From Chlamydia ibidis 10-1398/6 (lineage in GTDB: Bacteria; Chlamydiota; Chlamydiia; Chlamydiales; Chlamydiaceae): a DNA stretch of 64,000 nt. The stretch is taken from positions 186,001 to 250,000 of the forward strand of contig NZ_APJW01000003.1 in the NCBI RefSeq assembly GCF_000454725.1, given 5' to 3'. Positions 21,738 to 30,276 of the stretch are shown in pieces. The notes under the pieces were generated by a model, which made no database searches, was not told where the DNA came from, and saw nothing but the letters and a program-made list of their open reading frames with translations. Each line of letters starts with the position of its first letter. Position 1 is the stretch's first letter. The position numbers were made by a program, and so were the translations under genes.

Positions 21738-22038
21738 CTAAACAATCCAATCGCACATCTTGTTTCTCCTTATATGTCTCTGACATAAAAAACACTAATT
21801 AAATAGTACAAATATATACTTTTCAAACACGTCCTAATTTCATTCCTTCTTTGATGTAATCCTCAACTAGTTTTACAAGAGTAGAACTAAAAATACCAAC
21901 CCAGAAAATCTATATAAGACTTTAATTCCTATAGAGTTATATGGATCGAGAAAACCATAGCTCCTCATTATATAAATAAGATATTTTCACTAGTTGACTT
22001 AAAAACCGCCCCAGAAATACCTGAGAGACAAAAAAAGA
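21738..22038. other. intergenic region after ftsQ
   Basis: About 300 bases with no coding potential that I can support. It is AT-rich with many stops. It ends at the strong promoter of the KH-domain gene. No clear terminator follows ftsQ. A small RNA cannot be excluded. Confidence 0.5.
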
Positions 22039-22066
22039 TTGACGTTATTTTTAAAATTGGTATAAT
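22039..22066 (+). promoter_or_regulatory. strong sigma66-type promoter
   Basis: TTGACG (22039-22044), a 16-base AT-rich spacer, and a perfect TATAAT (22061-22066). It is the best consensus promoter I find in this window. The start point would be near 22073, giving a leader of about 64 bases before the KH-domain gene, with a short ORF in it. Confidence 0.75.
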
Positions 22067-22093
22067 ATTTTTTGGGACTTGGAAGGAATAGGA

Positions 22094-22126
22094 ATGGATT
22101 TCTTCTTTTTCCACACCTTAATTTAA
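22094..22126 (+). CDS. candidate ten-codon upstream ORF, Phe-rich
   Basis: ATG at 22094 preceded by purine-rich GGAAGGAATAGG, a better Shine-Dalgarno than the following gene has. It encodes MDFFFFHTLI and then TAA, ending ten bases before the ATG of the KH-domain gene. Four consecutive Phe codons suggest a leader peptide or a translational coupler, but I see no clear attenuator hairpin. It could be chance. Confidence 0.35.
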   Translation: MDFFFFHTLI

Positions 22127-22136
22127 TTTGGATTTT

Positions 22137-22559
22137 ATGGAAGAGTTTGTAGCATATATCGTTAAGAATTTAGTTGCCGATCCTGAAGCTGTGGAAATTC
22201 GTTCTATTGAGGATGAGGCAAATGAATCTATAAAGTTAGAGATCCGTGTGGCTCCTGATGACATTGGGAAAATCATAGGAAGACGAGGCAACACTATACA
22301 TGCTCTAAGAACTATTCTTAGACGGGTGTGCGCTCGATTAAAAAAGAAAATACAGATTGATTTGATTCAACCTGAAACAAGTGAAGATACTGTAAATAGT
22401 ATTGCTAGTGACTTTTGTTCTAATTCCGATTCTAAATCAGATATCTCTTATTCGAGTTGCTGTGTAGAAGCCACTTGTTGTACACCTACTGAAGATGTCG
22501 ACATCTATTCTGAGAATGAATCGGTTTGCGACTGTAACCACGACCACCCTTCTGCGTAG
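22137..22559 (+). CDS. KH-domain RNA-binding protein (KhpA-like) with a cysteine-rich tail
   Basis: A small RNA-binding protein of 140 residues from the ATG at 22137; a TTG three codons earlier is also possible. Residues 1-80 form a KH domain like KhpA/YlqC, with the GRRG loop at 48-51 inside IGKIIGRRGNTIHALR. The last 50 or so residues are an acidic, Ser-rich tail with seven cysteines, in CC, CC and CDC arrangements, and a final HDH. KhpA proteins normally end soon after the KH fold, so the tail is an addition that could bind metal or respond to redox. The gene has its own strong promoter and a strong terminator and is monocistronic. It lies at the CT763 position. Confidence 0.85.
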   Translation: MEEFVAYIVKNLVADPEAVEIRSIEDEANESIKLEIRVAPDDIGKIIGRRGNTIHALRTILRRVCARLKKKIQIDLIQPETSEDTVNSIASDFCSNSDSKSDISYSSCCVEATCCTPTEDVDIYSENESVCDCNHDHPSA

Positions 22560-22605
22560 TCTTTCTTTCTTTTCTTATCTAGATGTATTTCATGAAAGGT
22601 GCTTT

Positions 22606-22645
22606 AAAGCTAAGAACTCTTTATGAGTTTTTAGCTTTTCTTTAT
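22606..22645 (+). terminator. intrinsic terminator of the KH gene, overlapping the end of murC-ddl
   Basis: A 14-base stem, AAAGCTAAGAACTC (22606-22619) with GAGTTTTTAGCTTT (22625-22638) and one G-T pair, a TTTAT loop, then TTCTTTATT. The right arm covers the stop codon of the opposing murC-ddl gene, so the same element may act for both strands. Confidence 0.75.
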
Positions 22646-25066
22646 TAGAGGATCTATACAACATAATTTTGTTAATCTAGATTTACGATTATTAAACTGA
22701 TACATTGCTTCGATGATCATATGATGCGCTATTTCTGCAATAGTCCATCCATTACGAGTAAAAGAAGCAAGAAACGGACTACACCTCGTCATCCCTGGAA
22801 TAGGATTAATTTCAGATAACCAAAACATTCCTTCTTCATCTAGGAAAAAATCAATCCGACTTGACCCTTGGCCTTTAATAGCTTGGAAAGCTATTCTAGC
22901 TAGGTTCTTTACGCGATTCTTCTGTTCCAGAGATAAATCTATATCAAATATTATCTCAGCACTAGCATGCCCATCAAAGCCATATTTTTCCTTGTAACTA
23001 ATAAACCCTGATTCCCCACGTCTTTCATGAGGATCAGCTATGTAATAACTACCAGAACTATCTCCTAAGCACGAGACTTCGATTTCTCGGGATCCCAAAC
23101 GATGTTCTTCAACAAAAACATCCGTATCATAAAGAAAGGCTTCTGTTACTTTTTCGTATAGCTCCTCTTCACTATTTACTTGATACACTCCTATGCTTGA
23201 CCCGAGGTGTGCAGATTTAACAAACATAGGAAAAGAGAAGTCTTCCAGGATCCTATAAACACATACTTTAGGATTATGCTGCCACATATGTAATGATATT
23301 GGATGATAAGGCACCACAGGAACCCCTGAGGAAGAGACTAATTGCTTAGTGATAACTTTATTCATAGCCACTGCTGCTGACAAGACAGATGGGCCAGTAT
23401 AAGGTTTACCAATAATCTCTAAAAAACCTTGCATAGCTCCATCTTCACCGAATGGTCCATGCAAAACTGGAATAATACAATCCATCTCGTTTAAAGAGGA
23501 TACTATTTCAGAAGATAGCACATGACTTCCCTGGTCCGCATAATTCGCCTCAGGAAAGATTGCACTAACCTTTGTCCACAATCCCTGACGACTTATAAGA
23601 AAGTAGTGTACATCGTACCAATCTTTTGGAAGTTGCTCAGAAAAATACTTAGCAGACAATACGGATATATCGTGTTCACAAGATTCTCCACCATAAATGA
23701 TGCCCAAAGACAATTTTTTAGGTTCAAAGTATTCTAGGGCAGTACCTATAGCATAAATACTTCCGGCACCCAAAGAAATACAAACATCATGTAAACGAAT
23801 ATTTAAACGCAAGTAGTCAACAAGCTCATCATAAGGGACATAGACACAGTTAACATGAGAATGATTTATAATCTGATTAGCTAACTCTTCCTCTGATAAA
23901 GAATGTATACGAGCCTCTCCAGCACTATAAATATCCGTGAGAATAACCTGATCTGCATTCAAGAACGCTTTTGGGAATGAATCCAAGCAATCTTTTAATC
24001 TAGAAAATCTATGTGGTTGGCAAATAGCTATCAACCTACGCATACCGATAGCCTCTCGCACAGCTCTCAGAGTACACACAATTTCAGAAGGATGATGTGC
24101 GTAATCTTCTAGGAACAAAAATTTATCAGAAATGTTTCTACGTTCTAAACGTCTTTGAACTCCTGAAAAATTCTCCAATGCACTACGTATACTATCCTCT
24201 TTAATACCAAAAAGAAGAGCTATGCCAATTGCTGCAGCAGCATTAGCAATATTATGTGTCCCAATAAGATTCAAAGTAATGTCAGTATACTTTCTCCCTA
24301 AGAATGAAATAGAAAACACAGATTGCCAACCTACCTGTTTATGGGAGAAAATGTGTAAGGCACATTCAGGAGAAAAACCATACGAAGTCCCGTGAATTTT
24401 TCCCTTCAAATGTGGGCAATCTCCATTATAGAAGCAGTATTTCATGTCGAAAACTTTACGAGAAAAATCCTGTAAAGCTTTTAGCAACTCTTCACGACAT
24501 CCATGATAATTCTGTAAATGTTCGTCATCAAGATTAGTAAGAATTACGGCATACGGAGTATAGTGATATAATGATCCATCACTTTCATCCGCTTCTGCTA
24601 TAAAATAATCAGAGGATCCAGAATAACCATTCAAAGATTCAGAATTTAGCCCCCCAATTGCATAGGATGGATCTCGGTTATCTGCACGAAATATAGCTGC
24701 AATTAAAGAAGAAACTGTTGTTTTTCCATGACTACCAGATACGAGAATACTGGTAGATTCTTGGATCAGTTCTGAGAGTAATTCAGCCCTATGGATAATT
24801 TTTAGTGATTTATTTAGAGCTGTTTGATACTCAATGTTATCCTTTGTGATCCCAGAGCCATATACAACGATACCAGAATCAGGGATGTGTTTAGCACTAT
24901 GCCCTAAAAAACATAGAACACCCTTTTCTCTAAGTTTTTGGATTGTCTTTCCCTCAGCTAAATCACTGCCCGTTACATGATAACCTCGATCCACTAAAAT
25001 ATGAGCCAACGCACTCATACCTATCCCCCCAATACCAATGAAATGATAGTGCGAACTTTGACTCAT
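22631..25066 (-). CDS. murC-ddl: fused UDP-MurNAc:L-alanine ligase / D-Ala-D-Ala ligase
   Basis: A two-domain peptidoglycan precursor enzyme of about 811 residues. The N-terminal MurC half has the GIGGIGMSALA nucleotide motif near 11, the ATP loop SGSHGKTTVSSL near 107, and ENFSGVQRRLERR. The second half, from about residue 455, is a Ddl ATP-grasp enzyme with ILHGPFGEDGAMQG, SSRIDFFLDEEG and SEINPIPGMT. This fusion is a known chlamydial trait. The ATG at 25066 is chosen over an upstream frame; it starts just after the murG stop (25075). It is the last gene of the minus-strand mur/fts cluster. Confidence 0.96.
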   Translation of the reverse strand: MSQSSHYHFIGIGGIGMSALAHILVDRGYHVTGSDLAEGKTIQKLREKGVLCFLGHSAKHIPDSGIVVYGSGITKDNIEYQTALNKSLKIIHRAELLSELIQESTSILVSGSHGKTTVSSLIAAIFRADNRDPSYAIGGLNSESLNGYSGSSDYFIAEADESDGSLYHYTPYAVILTNLDDEHLQNYHGCREELLKALQDFSRKVFDMKYCFYNGDCPHLKGKIHGTSYGFSPECALHIFSHKQVGWQSVFSISFLGRKYTDITLNLIGTHNIANAAAAIGIALLFGIKEDSIRSALENFSGVQRRLERRNISDKFLFLEDYAHHPSEIVCTLRAVREAIGMRRLIAICQPHRFSRLKDCLDSFPKAFLNADQVILTDIYSAGEARIHSLSEEELANQIINHSHVNCVYVPYDELVDYLRLNIRLHDVCISLGAGSIYAIGTALEYFEPKKLSLGIIYGGESCEHDISVLSAKYFSEQLPKDWYDVHYFLISRQGLWTKVSAIFPEANYADQGSHVLSSEIVSSLNEMDCIIPVLHGPFGEDGAMQGFLEIIGKPYTGPSVLSAAVAMNKVITKQLVSSSGVPVVPYHPISLHMWQHNPKVCVYRILEDFSFPMFVKSAHLGSSIGVYQVNSEEELYEKVTEAFLYDTDVFVEEHRLGSREIEVSCLGDSSGSYYIADPHERRGESGFISYKEKYGFDGHASAEIIFDIDLSLEQKNRVKNLARIAFQAIKGQGSSRIDFFLDEEGMFWLSEINPIPGMTRCSPFLASFTRNGWTIAEIAHHMIIEAMYQFNNRKSRLTKLCCIDPLIKKS

Positions 25067-25074
25067 ATATTGAC

Positions 25075-26151
25075 CTATAAACATTCACAAATGAATTGGT
25101 AAAAAGACTTAGCTACCTTTTTCTTGTTGTATATCTGAAGCGCCTGTCGCCTATTCTGTATAGTCTGTGAATCTAGAGCAAGTAAAACATTCGTAGCCAA
25201 AGACTCTTTACTCAACTGCTTCTGAAGTAACATTGATCCTGCGCCAAGAGTGTAAGCTAAAAATTTCGCATTTTCTTCTTGATGACCATAAGCTCCGGGA
25301 TATGGTACCAATACGGAGGGAACTTGTGCCCATAAAATCTCATCTAAAATAGTGGCGCCTGCACGACTAATAACCAAATCTGAGGATTGTAAGACGCTAA
25401 GCATATCACCTTCAAAATTTTTCACATAAGCCGGTATACCTAAACGATCATATAACAATTGAATAGGTTCTGTAGGATTCTTCATTCCTGTAATATGATA
25501 AACACACAAATTACCATACTGTTTACTCACAGTTGCAAGAGCAGGAGGCACTATAGTATTCAATACTTTGGCTCCTTGAGATCCACCTACTACACAAATT
25601 TTCGGAGAAAGTTGAGAAAAATCTTTAACAAAACAATTCACTTGCGCGTATTTCCTTCTTGGTAAGCTTACTTCTTCAGCACGACAAGGAAAATGCTCAG
25701 AAGCTGCTCTAAAAGACAATCCTACCCCCCTAGCAAATCGAGAAAACAACTTATTGACTTTGCCTGGGATAAGATTTTGCTCATGCAAAAATATAGGAAT
25801 CTTATTTCTCAATGCAGCTAATAATACAGGAAGAGAATGATAACTCCCAAAGCCGATAGTAATGTCTGGTTGATAATTGACAAATTCTCTGCAAGCCTTA
25901 CGGTAACCCGATAATAGACTCGCTATCTGAGAAATACTTCTTATAGGATGTGAGAGCACCGGCAACCCTGAAGGAATTTCTTTATGAGGAATAGAAGAAT
26001 TTTGGCTAAGGTTGGGGTGTCTTTCCAATCCCTTCCCCAAAAGTAAAATCTCAACACCTTCTTCAATAAACATCTCACTTGTTGCAAGAGCGGGGATTAT
26101 ATGGCCTCCTGTCCCCCCAACTGCTAAAATTACTCTTTTGATTTTTCCCAT
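25075..26151 (-). CDS. murG: UDP-GlcNAc transferase making lipid II
   Basis: Transfers GlcNAc to lipid I on the inner face of the membrane. About 358 residues with the [12 protein letters not shown] phosphate loop near the N terminus, [14 protein letters not shown], the central [12 protein letters not shown] motif and [36 protein letters not shown] for nucleotide-sugar binding. The ATG at 26151 has an AAGGT sequence upstream. The start lies within the last 77 bases of ftsW, an unusually long overlap that suggests translational coupling. Confidence 0.96.
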   Translation of the reverse strand: MGKIKRVILAVGGTGGHIIPALATSEMFIEEGVEILLLGKGLERHPNLSQNSSIPHKEIPSGLPVLSHPIRSISQIASLLSGYRKACREFVNYQPDITIGFGSYHSLPVLLAALRNKIPIFLHEQNLIPGKVNKLFSRFARGVGLSFRAASEHFPCRAEEVSLPRRKYAQVNCFVKDFSQLSPKICVVGGSQGAKVLNTIVPPALATVSKQYGNLCVYHITGMKNPTEPIQLLYDRLGIPAYVKNFEGDMLSVLQSSDLVISRAGATILDEILWAQVPSVLVPYPGAYGHQEENAKFLAYTLGAGSMLLQKQLSKESLATNVLLALDSQTIQNRRQALQIYNKKKVAKSFYQFICECL

Positions 26152-27214
26152 CACATACCTTCAACAGCAATGCCACACCACACATATTAGCAATTAAGGA
26201 AGAGCCCCCTTGACTAAAAAATGGTAAGTTAACTCCCTTGCTAGGGAGAAGTCCAGAGACAACACCTAGATTCATGAAAGCCTGCATACCGATAATTACG
26301 GTAACCGCGATAGCTAAGGAAGCGCCCTCAAGAGTCGATGCCTGCATGGCAATGGCATAACCACCATAAACAAAACACATGTATAGAAGTATCAAAAACA
26401 ACATACCAAGAAAGCCAAACTCTTCCGCATATATTGCAGCAATATAGTCATTTTGGGCTTCTGGAAGGTACGTTAGTTTTTGTAAGCTAGCTCCTGGCCC
26501 TTTGCCAAATAATCCACCAGATCCAGCAGCAATTTTTGCCTGATAGGGCTGGTGTCCTCGCCCCTTAATATCCAGTTCGGGGTGCAAATATACATTTAAT
26601 CTTTGCCGTACATACGGCATCCGATAAGCAAGAGCTCCTCCAATAACAATGACACACATTAGGGGAACTAACCAATAGCGCAAACGCACTGAAGTCATGA
26701 TGAATACAGGAATTAGAGAAAATGAAATCACAGCGGCAGATCCATTATCTGGTTCTATAGCTATCAGAAAAATTGGGATAAATAGCAGGACAACAAATTT
26801 AAAAAACTTTTTAAAATCTTCTCCACACGAAGAAAAAACAAGGCGCTCTATCGCGACACAAGGGACGAGGTATTTAACAAACTCAGAAGGTTGTAAAGTT
26901 AATTGGCCTACTCCAAGCCAACGCTTTGCTCCATTGCGACATACACCTATTCCTGGGACAAGGACAAGAGCGAGCACGATACTTGCAACTAAGAGTAATG
27001 TAGGGCTCATTTTTAGGAAATCCCGCCATCCAGTCATATAAACTAGACTAGAAATCCCTAAACCTAAAATTAGATAAGTTGCTTGGCGAATTAATGCTTT
27101 ATGAGTACTACAAGGGAGAGATCTGTCCAACACCTCAGCAGAAGAAGTACCAAACACCATGATCAGGCCCAAACAAAAAATACCCGCCAAACAAGAAACT
27201 ACAAACCATTTCAT
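26075..27214 (-). CDS. ftsW: SEDS-family peptidoglycan glycosyltransferase FtsW
   Basis: Polymerises lipid II at the division site. About 379 residues from the ATG at 27214 ([11 protein letters not shown]); a TTG five codons earlier is possible. It has about ten hydrophobic segments. The SEDS signatures are present: [21 protein letters not shown], the large loop with [16 protein letters not shown] and [19 protein letters not shown], and near the end [17 protein letters not shown]. It follows the LysM gene and overlaps murG. Confidence 0.96.
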   Translation of the reverse strand: MKWFVVSCLAGIFCLGLIMVFGTSSAEVLDRSLPCSTHKALIRQATYLILGLGISSLVYMTGWRDFLKMSPTLLLVASIVLALVLVPGIGVCRNGAKRWLGVGQLTLQPSEFVKYLVPCVAIERLVFSSCGEDFKKFFKFVVLLFIPIFLIAIEPDNGSAAVISFSLIPVFIMTSVRLRYWLVPLMCVIVIGGALAYRMPYVRQRLNVYLHPELDIKGRGHQPYQAKIAAGSGGLFGKGPGASLQKLTYLPEAQNDYIAAIYAEEFGFLGMLFLILLYMCFVYGGYAIAMQASTLEGASLAIAVTVIIGMQAFMNLGVVSGLLPSKGVNLPFFSQGGSSLIANMCGVALLLKVCDGKNQKSNFSSWGDRRPYNPRSCNK

Positions 27215-27233
27215 AAATACACAGAGCAAAAAA

Positions 27234-27965
27234 TCAGCGTATTCTTAATCGGTCTCCTGCGCGTAATTTACGAGCTTTCTGTTCATCTAGATCATTCATT
27301 TTTAATAGTTCCTCTAGACGGATATGGTGGCGCAAGGCAATTGTCCAAGGGCTATCTCCATCCTGAACAATGTAATAATCCTCGGGATCTACTACCTTTG
27401 CTTGTGGGTTCTTAGGAGATGCTACTTTATCAGAAACAGGGACCTTAATAACTTGACCTATTTTCAACTGAGTAGAGGACAAGTCGTTAATTTGCATCAG
27501 CGTAGCTACGGTTGTTTGATTTGCTCTAGCAATGCGTTCTAAAAAATCTCCCTTTTTAACAACAATAGTTGTATAGCTTGGATGAACAGACTCACGCTCT
27601 TTAGTAGAATCAGAGACCTCTGGGTTAGCAGGGGTTAGATGAGCTACAGTTGGGGATTTAACTGGTGCAGCTGCTTGAGGAGCAACAGAAATTGGCACAG
27701 GGTTAACAACAACAGGTTTACTTTCTGTGAACTGAGCAGCCAATTCTTCCTTAACAATACGCTGAGGGCCGGCTTCAACCACTACCTCAGAACTTTTCTC
27801 CACTACTTTTTCCAACTGTGGCGCAATTTCAACAACTTTGCTAGGCACTACCCCAAGAGGAATATCGACATTCTTGCTATCAGCATGTTTAGCTGTAGTA
27901 AACAAAACTAATAACAAAACAGCGTTAACAACAGCTGCAATTATAATCGTATCTCTACGGTTCAT
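27234..27965 (-). CDS. nlpD: membrane-anchored protein with two LysM domains (NlpD-like)
   Basis: A probable peptidoglycan-binding division factor. The 243-residue product has a short cytosolic start (MNRRDT), one membrane segment (IIIAAVVNAVLLLVLFTTA, about 7-25) and a Pro/Val/Glu-rich linker to about 130. Two LysM domains follow (YTTIVVKKGDFLERIA..., near 133-180, and YYIVQDGDSPWTIALRHH..., near 197-243). It ends with the second LysM domain; the LytM/M23 peptidase-like domain of true NlpD is absent, so the name is only positional. The ATG overlaps the murD stop (four bases). It lies between murD and ftsW. Confidence 0.88.
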   Translation of the reverse strand: MNRRDTIIIAAVVNAVLLLVLFTTAKHADSKNVDIPLGVVPSKVVEIAPQLEKVVEKSSEVVVEAGPQRIVKEELAAQFTESKPVVVNPVPISVAPQAAAPVKSPTVAHLTPANPEVSDSTKERESVHPSYTTIVVKKGDFLERIARANQTTVATLMQINDLSSTQLKIGQVIKVPVSDKVASPKNPQAKVVDPEDYYIVQDGDSPWTIALRHHIRLEELLKMNDLDEQKARKLRAGDRLRIR

Positions 27966-29221
27966 ATATTTAGTGCCTCCAAATTACCAACCAATTGTTT
28001 AAAACGGTTGCCCCTCTCTTCAAAACTACGAAATTGATCAAAACTCGCACAACCTGGCGAGAGTAAAATGGTGTCTCCAGATTGTGCTACGCTTTCAGCC
28101 ACATTCACTGCCTCTTCTAAGGAGACGGCCTGAGTTACAGGCAAAGCAGAAGATAAAGCCGACGTGATCTCCTCACGACACTCTCCCATAGCAACGATAT
28201 GCTTAGTAGTATGGGCCAGTTCAGGGAGCAATGATTTAAAGTCGCCACCCTTGTTTCTTCCTCCCAAAATTACTATGATATTGGGACCAACAGAAACCAG
28301 CGCCCTGGCTACAGAGCAAATAGTCGTAGCCTTACTATCATTGATATAACGGATGCGATTTTTTTCCCCCAGACATTCTATCCTATGAGGAGGCTTCTTA
28401 AAAGTCTGGACTGCCAGCATCCATAATTCTGGAGTAATATCAAACAAGCCACAAGCAAGAGCATAGGCCGCATAATAATTGCTTTTATCATGCAAGTATA
28501 TTGGTTTTAATGCACTCCCTTTGTCTAAAATACCTAGCTTTTCTGCACTATAATCCCAATAAGATCTTCCGCAGCCAGTTCCCTCCCCTGACCACAATTC
28601 GTTAGGATATTTCAAGCAATGCTTGATACACAACTTGGCTTCTGCATATTCGGTAAAGGTTCCGTGATAATCGAGGTGATTAGCGGAAATATTCAAGATA
28701 ACTCCTCCAGATAACACAGGGTACGAGATTTCTTGATGATCTAATTGAAAAGAGCTAATTTCCACAATTCTAACTCCTCGGCAATTTATGTTCTCCAATA
28801 TGGGTATACCAATATTTCCCATAGGGAAAGCCGATATATTGGCTGTCTTTAATAAATGCACTAAAAATAAAACTGTAGAAGTTTTACCATTTGATCCAGT
28901 AATTCCTAAAGAAGGGTATTCTTGGAACTCTCTCGTCTGAATCGCAAGTTGTATGTCAGTAACTACGGGAATATTTCTAGATTTAGCCTCTATAACCCAT
29001 GGGTGTGAATATTTTATCCCAGGAGATCTTACAACAAGATCTGCACCCAAAGGAAAATCTAAATAATCCTCTAGGCATATTTCATGAAAATACTCGCAAG
29101 CATTAAGAGCATCTATGGATCGATCTACCCCTATAACATAATCCCCGCGTTGACGTAGAAACTTAGCAGAAGATCTTCCTGAGATCCCTGCACCTAACAC
29201 AATAACACACCGCTTAGTCAT
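27962..29221 (-). CDS. murD: UDP-MurNAc-L-Ala:D-glutamate ligase
   Basis: Adds D-Glu to the muropeptide precursor. At 419 residues it is of normal size. It has the N-terminal VLGAGISGRSSAKFL motif, the ATP loop GITGSNGKTSTV near 108, ILNISANHLDYHGT, and YINDSKATTICSVARAL. It starts five bases after the mraY stop and overlaps the LysM gene, in the order murF-mraY-murD-lysM-ftsW-murG-murC/ddl. Confidence 0.96.
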   Translation of the reverse strand: MTKRCVIVLGAGISGRSSAKFLRQRGDYVIGVDRSIDALNACEYFHEICLEDYLDFPLGADLVVRSPGIKYSHPWVIEAKSRNIPVVTDIQLAIQTREFQEYPSLGITGSNGKTSTVLFLVHLLKTANISAFPMGNIGIPILENINCRGVRIVEISSFQLDHQEISYPVLSGGVILNISANHLDYHGTFTEYAEAKLCIKHCLKYPNELWSGEGTGCGRSYWDYSAEKLGILDKGSALKPIYLHDKSNYYAAYALACGLFDITPELWMLAVQTFKKPPHRIECLGEKNRIRYINDSKATTICSVARALVSVGPNIIVILGGRNKGGDFKSLLPELAHTTKHIVAMGECREEITSALSSALPVTQAVSLEEAVNVAESVAQSGDTILLSPGCASFDQFRSFEERGNRFKQLVGNLEALNI

Positions 29222-29226
29222 ATTGG

Positions 29227-30261
29227 TTATCCTAATAAGGATGAGATGATGCCAAGAGTAGTAAAAATTGAAGCCGCAATCCAGAAACGCACAACGATTT
29301 TTGTTTCCGGTATGCCTTGATATTCATAATGATGATGTAATGGAGCGCATAGAAAAACACGTTTATGACGGAATTTACAACTCAAAACTTGCAAAATAAC
29401 AGACCCTGCTTCTGCAACAAAGACCATGCCAAAAATTGGTAGAATAAGCTCCGCACGTAACATAACGGCACAACTTCCCAAAACTCCTCCCAATAATAAT
29501 GAGCCAGTATCTCCCATAAAGATCTGTGCTGGGGAAGCATTATACCAAAGGAATGCGAGACAAGACCCTATTAATACTGACAGGATTAATAGGACATCAC
29601 AAGCTATTAAAGTATTTCCTTTCAGCAAACCGATAACTAAACAACCCAACCCAGCCATTGCTACAGTCCCAGAAGCCAAACCATCTAAACCATCCGTAAG
29701 ATTTACAGAATTGCAGGTACCTACTATTGCTAATATAGCTAAAGAGAAACAAATAACCTTCCCCAATACCAAACCTTTTAAACATACTTCTCCTAAGAAA
29801 GGAATTTTTAGATGATAAAAGACTTCCGGACCGTATATGTAATAGATGCTAACTACCGTAATTATCGCGATAACCAACTGCGCAAATAATTTGGTGCGTG
29901 CACTAATACCATGTCCTGTTTTTGCTCGGTTTTTTATACTATCATCATACCAACCTAAGCTAGACCAACTCAAAAAAAGAAAAATAAACAACCAAGTAGA
30001 TGCTCTGTTCAAAGGCAAGCAGCAAGTAGCAAATAACAAAAATAGGATGAGAAATAACCAACCGCCTCCCGTAGGGATTTGCGCTTTATCTTTATGCAAC
30101 AACAAAAGTTTTTCGCAATGATCCTTATGTACCTGATCATAGTAGGATTTATGTCTCAATAATGAGATCACCGGTTTACCTAGGATTAATCCGAGGAGAA
30201 AAGATGCTAGAAAAACACAGATCAATGAAAACGGGTAATAATGAAAAAGTAAAGAGTACAT
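29227..30261 (-). CDS. mraY: phospho-MurNAc-pentapeptide transferase MraY
   Basis: Makes lipid I by moving phospho-MurNAc-pentapeptide to undecaprenyl phosphate. About 344 residues with some ten membrane segments. Signatures: DQVHKDHCEKLL with the downstream IPTGGGWLF (MraY PTMGG element), WYDDSIKNRAKTGHG, NSVNLTDGLDGLASG and the C-terminal APLHHHYEYQGIPETKIVVRFW. The ATG at 30261 is used; a TTG two codons upstream is the alternative. There are about 15 bases between the murF stop and this start. Confidence 0.96.
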   Translation of the reverse strand: MYSLLFHYYPFSLICVFLASFLLGLILGKPVISLLRHKSYYDQVHKDHCEKLLLLHKDKAQIPTGGGWLFLILFLLFATCCLPLNRASTWLFIFLFLSWSSLGWYDDSIKNRAKTGHGISARTKLFAQLVIAIITVVSIYYIYGPEVFYHLKIPFLGEVCLKGLVLGKVICFSLAILAIVGTCNSVNLTDGLDGLASGTVAMAGLGCLVIGLLKGNTLIACDVLLILSVLIGSCLAFLWYNASPAQIFMGDTGSLLLGGVLGSCAVMLRAELILPIFGMVFVAEAGSVILQVLSCKFRHKRVFLCAPLHHHYEYQGIPETKIVVRFWIAASIFTTLGIISSLLG

Positions 30262-30276
30262 GCACAACTATAAATA

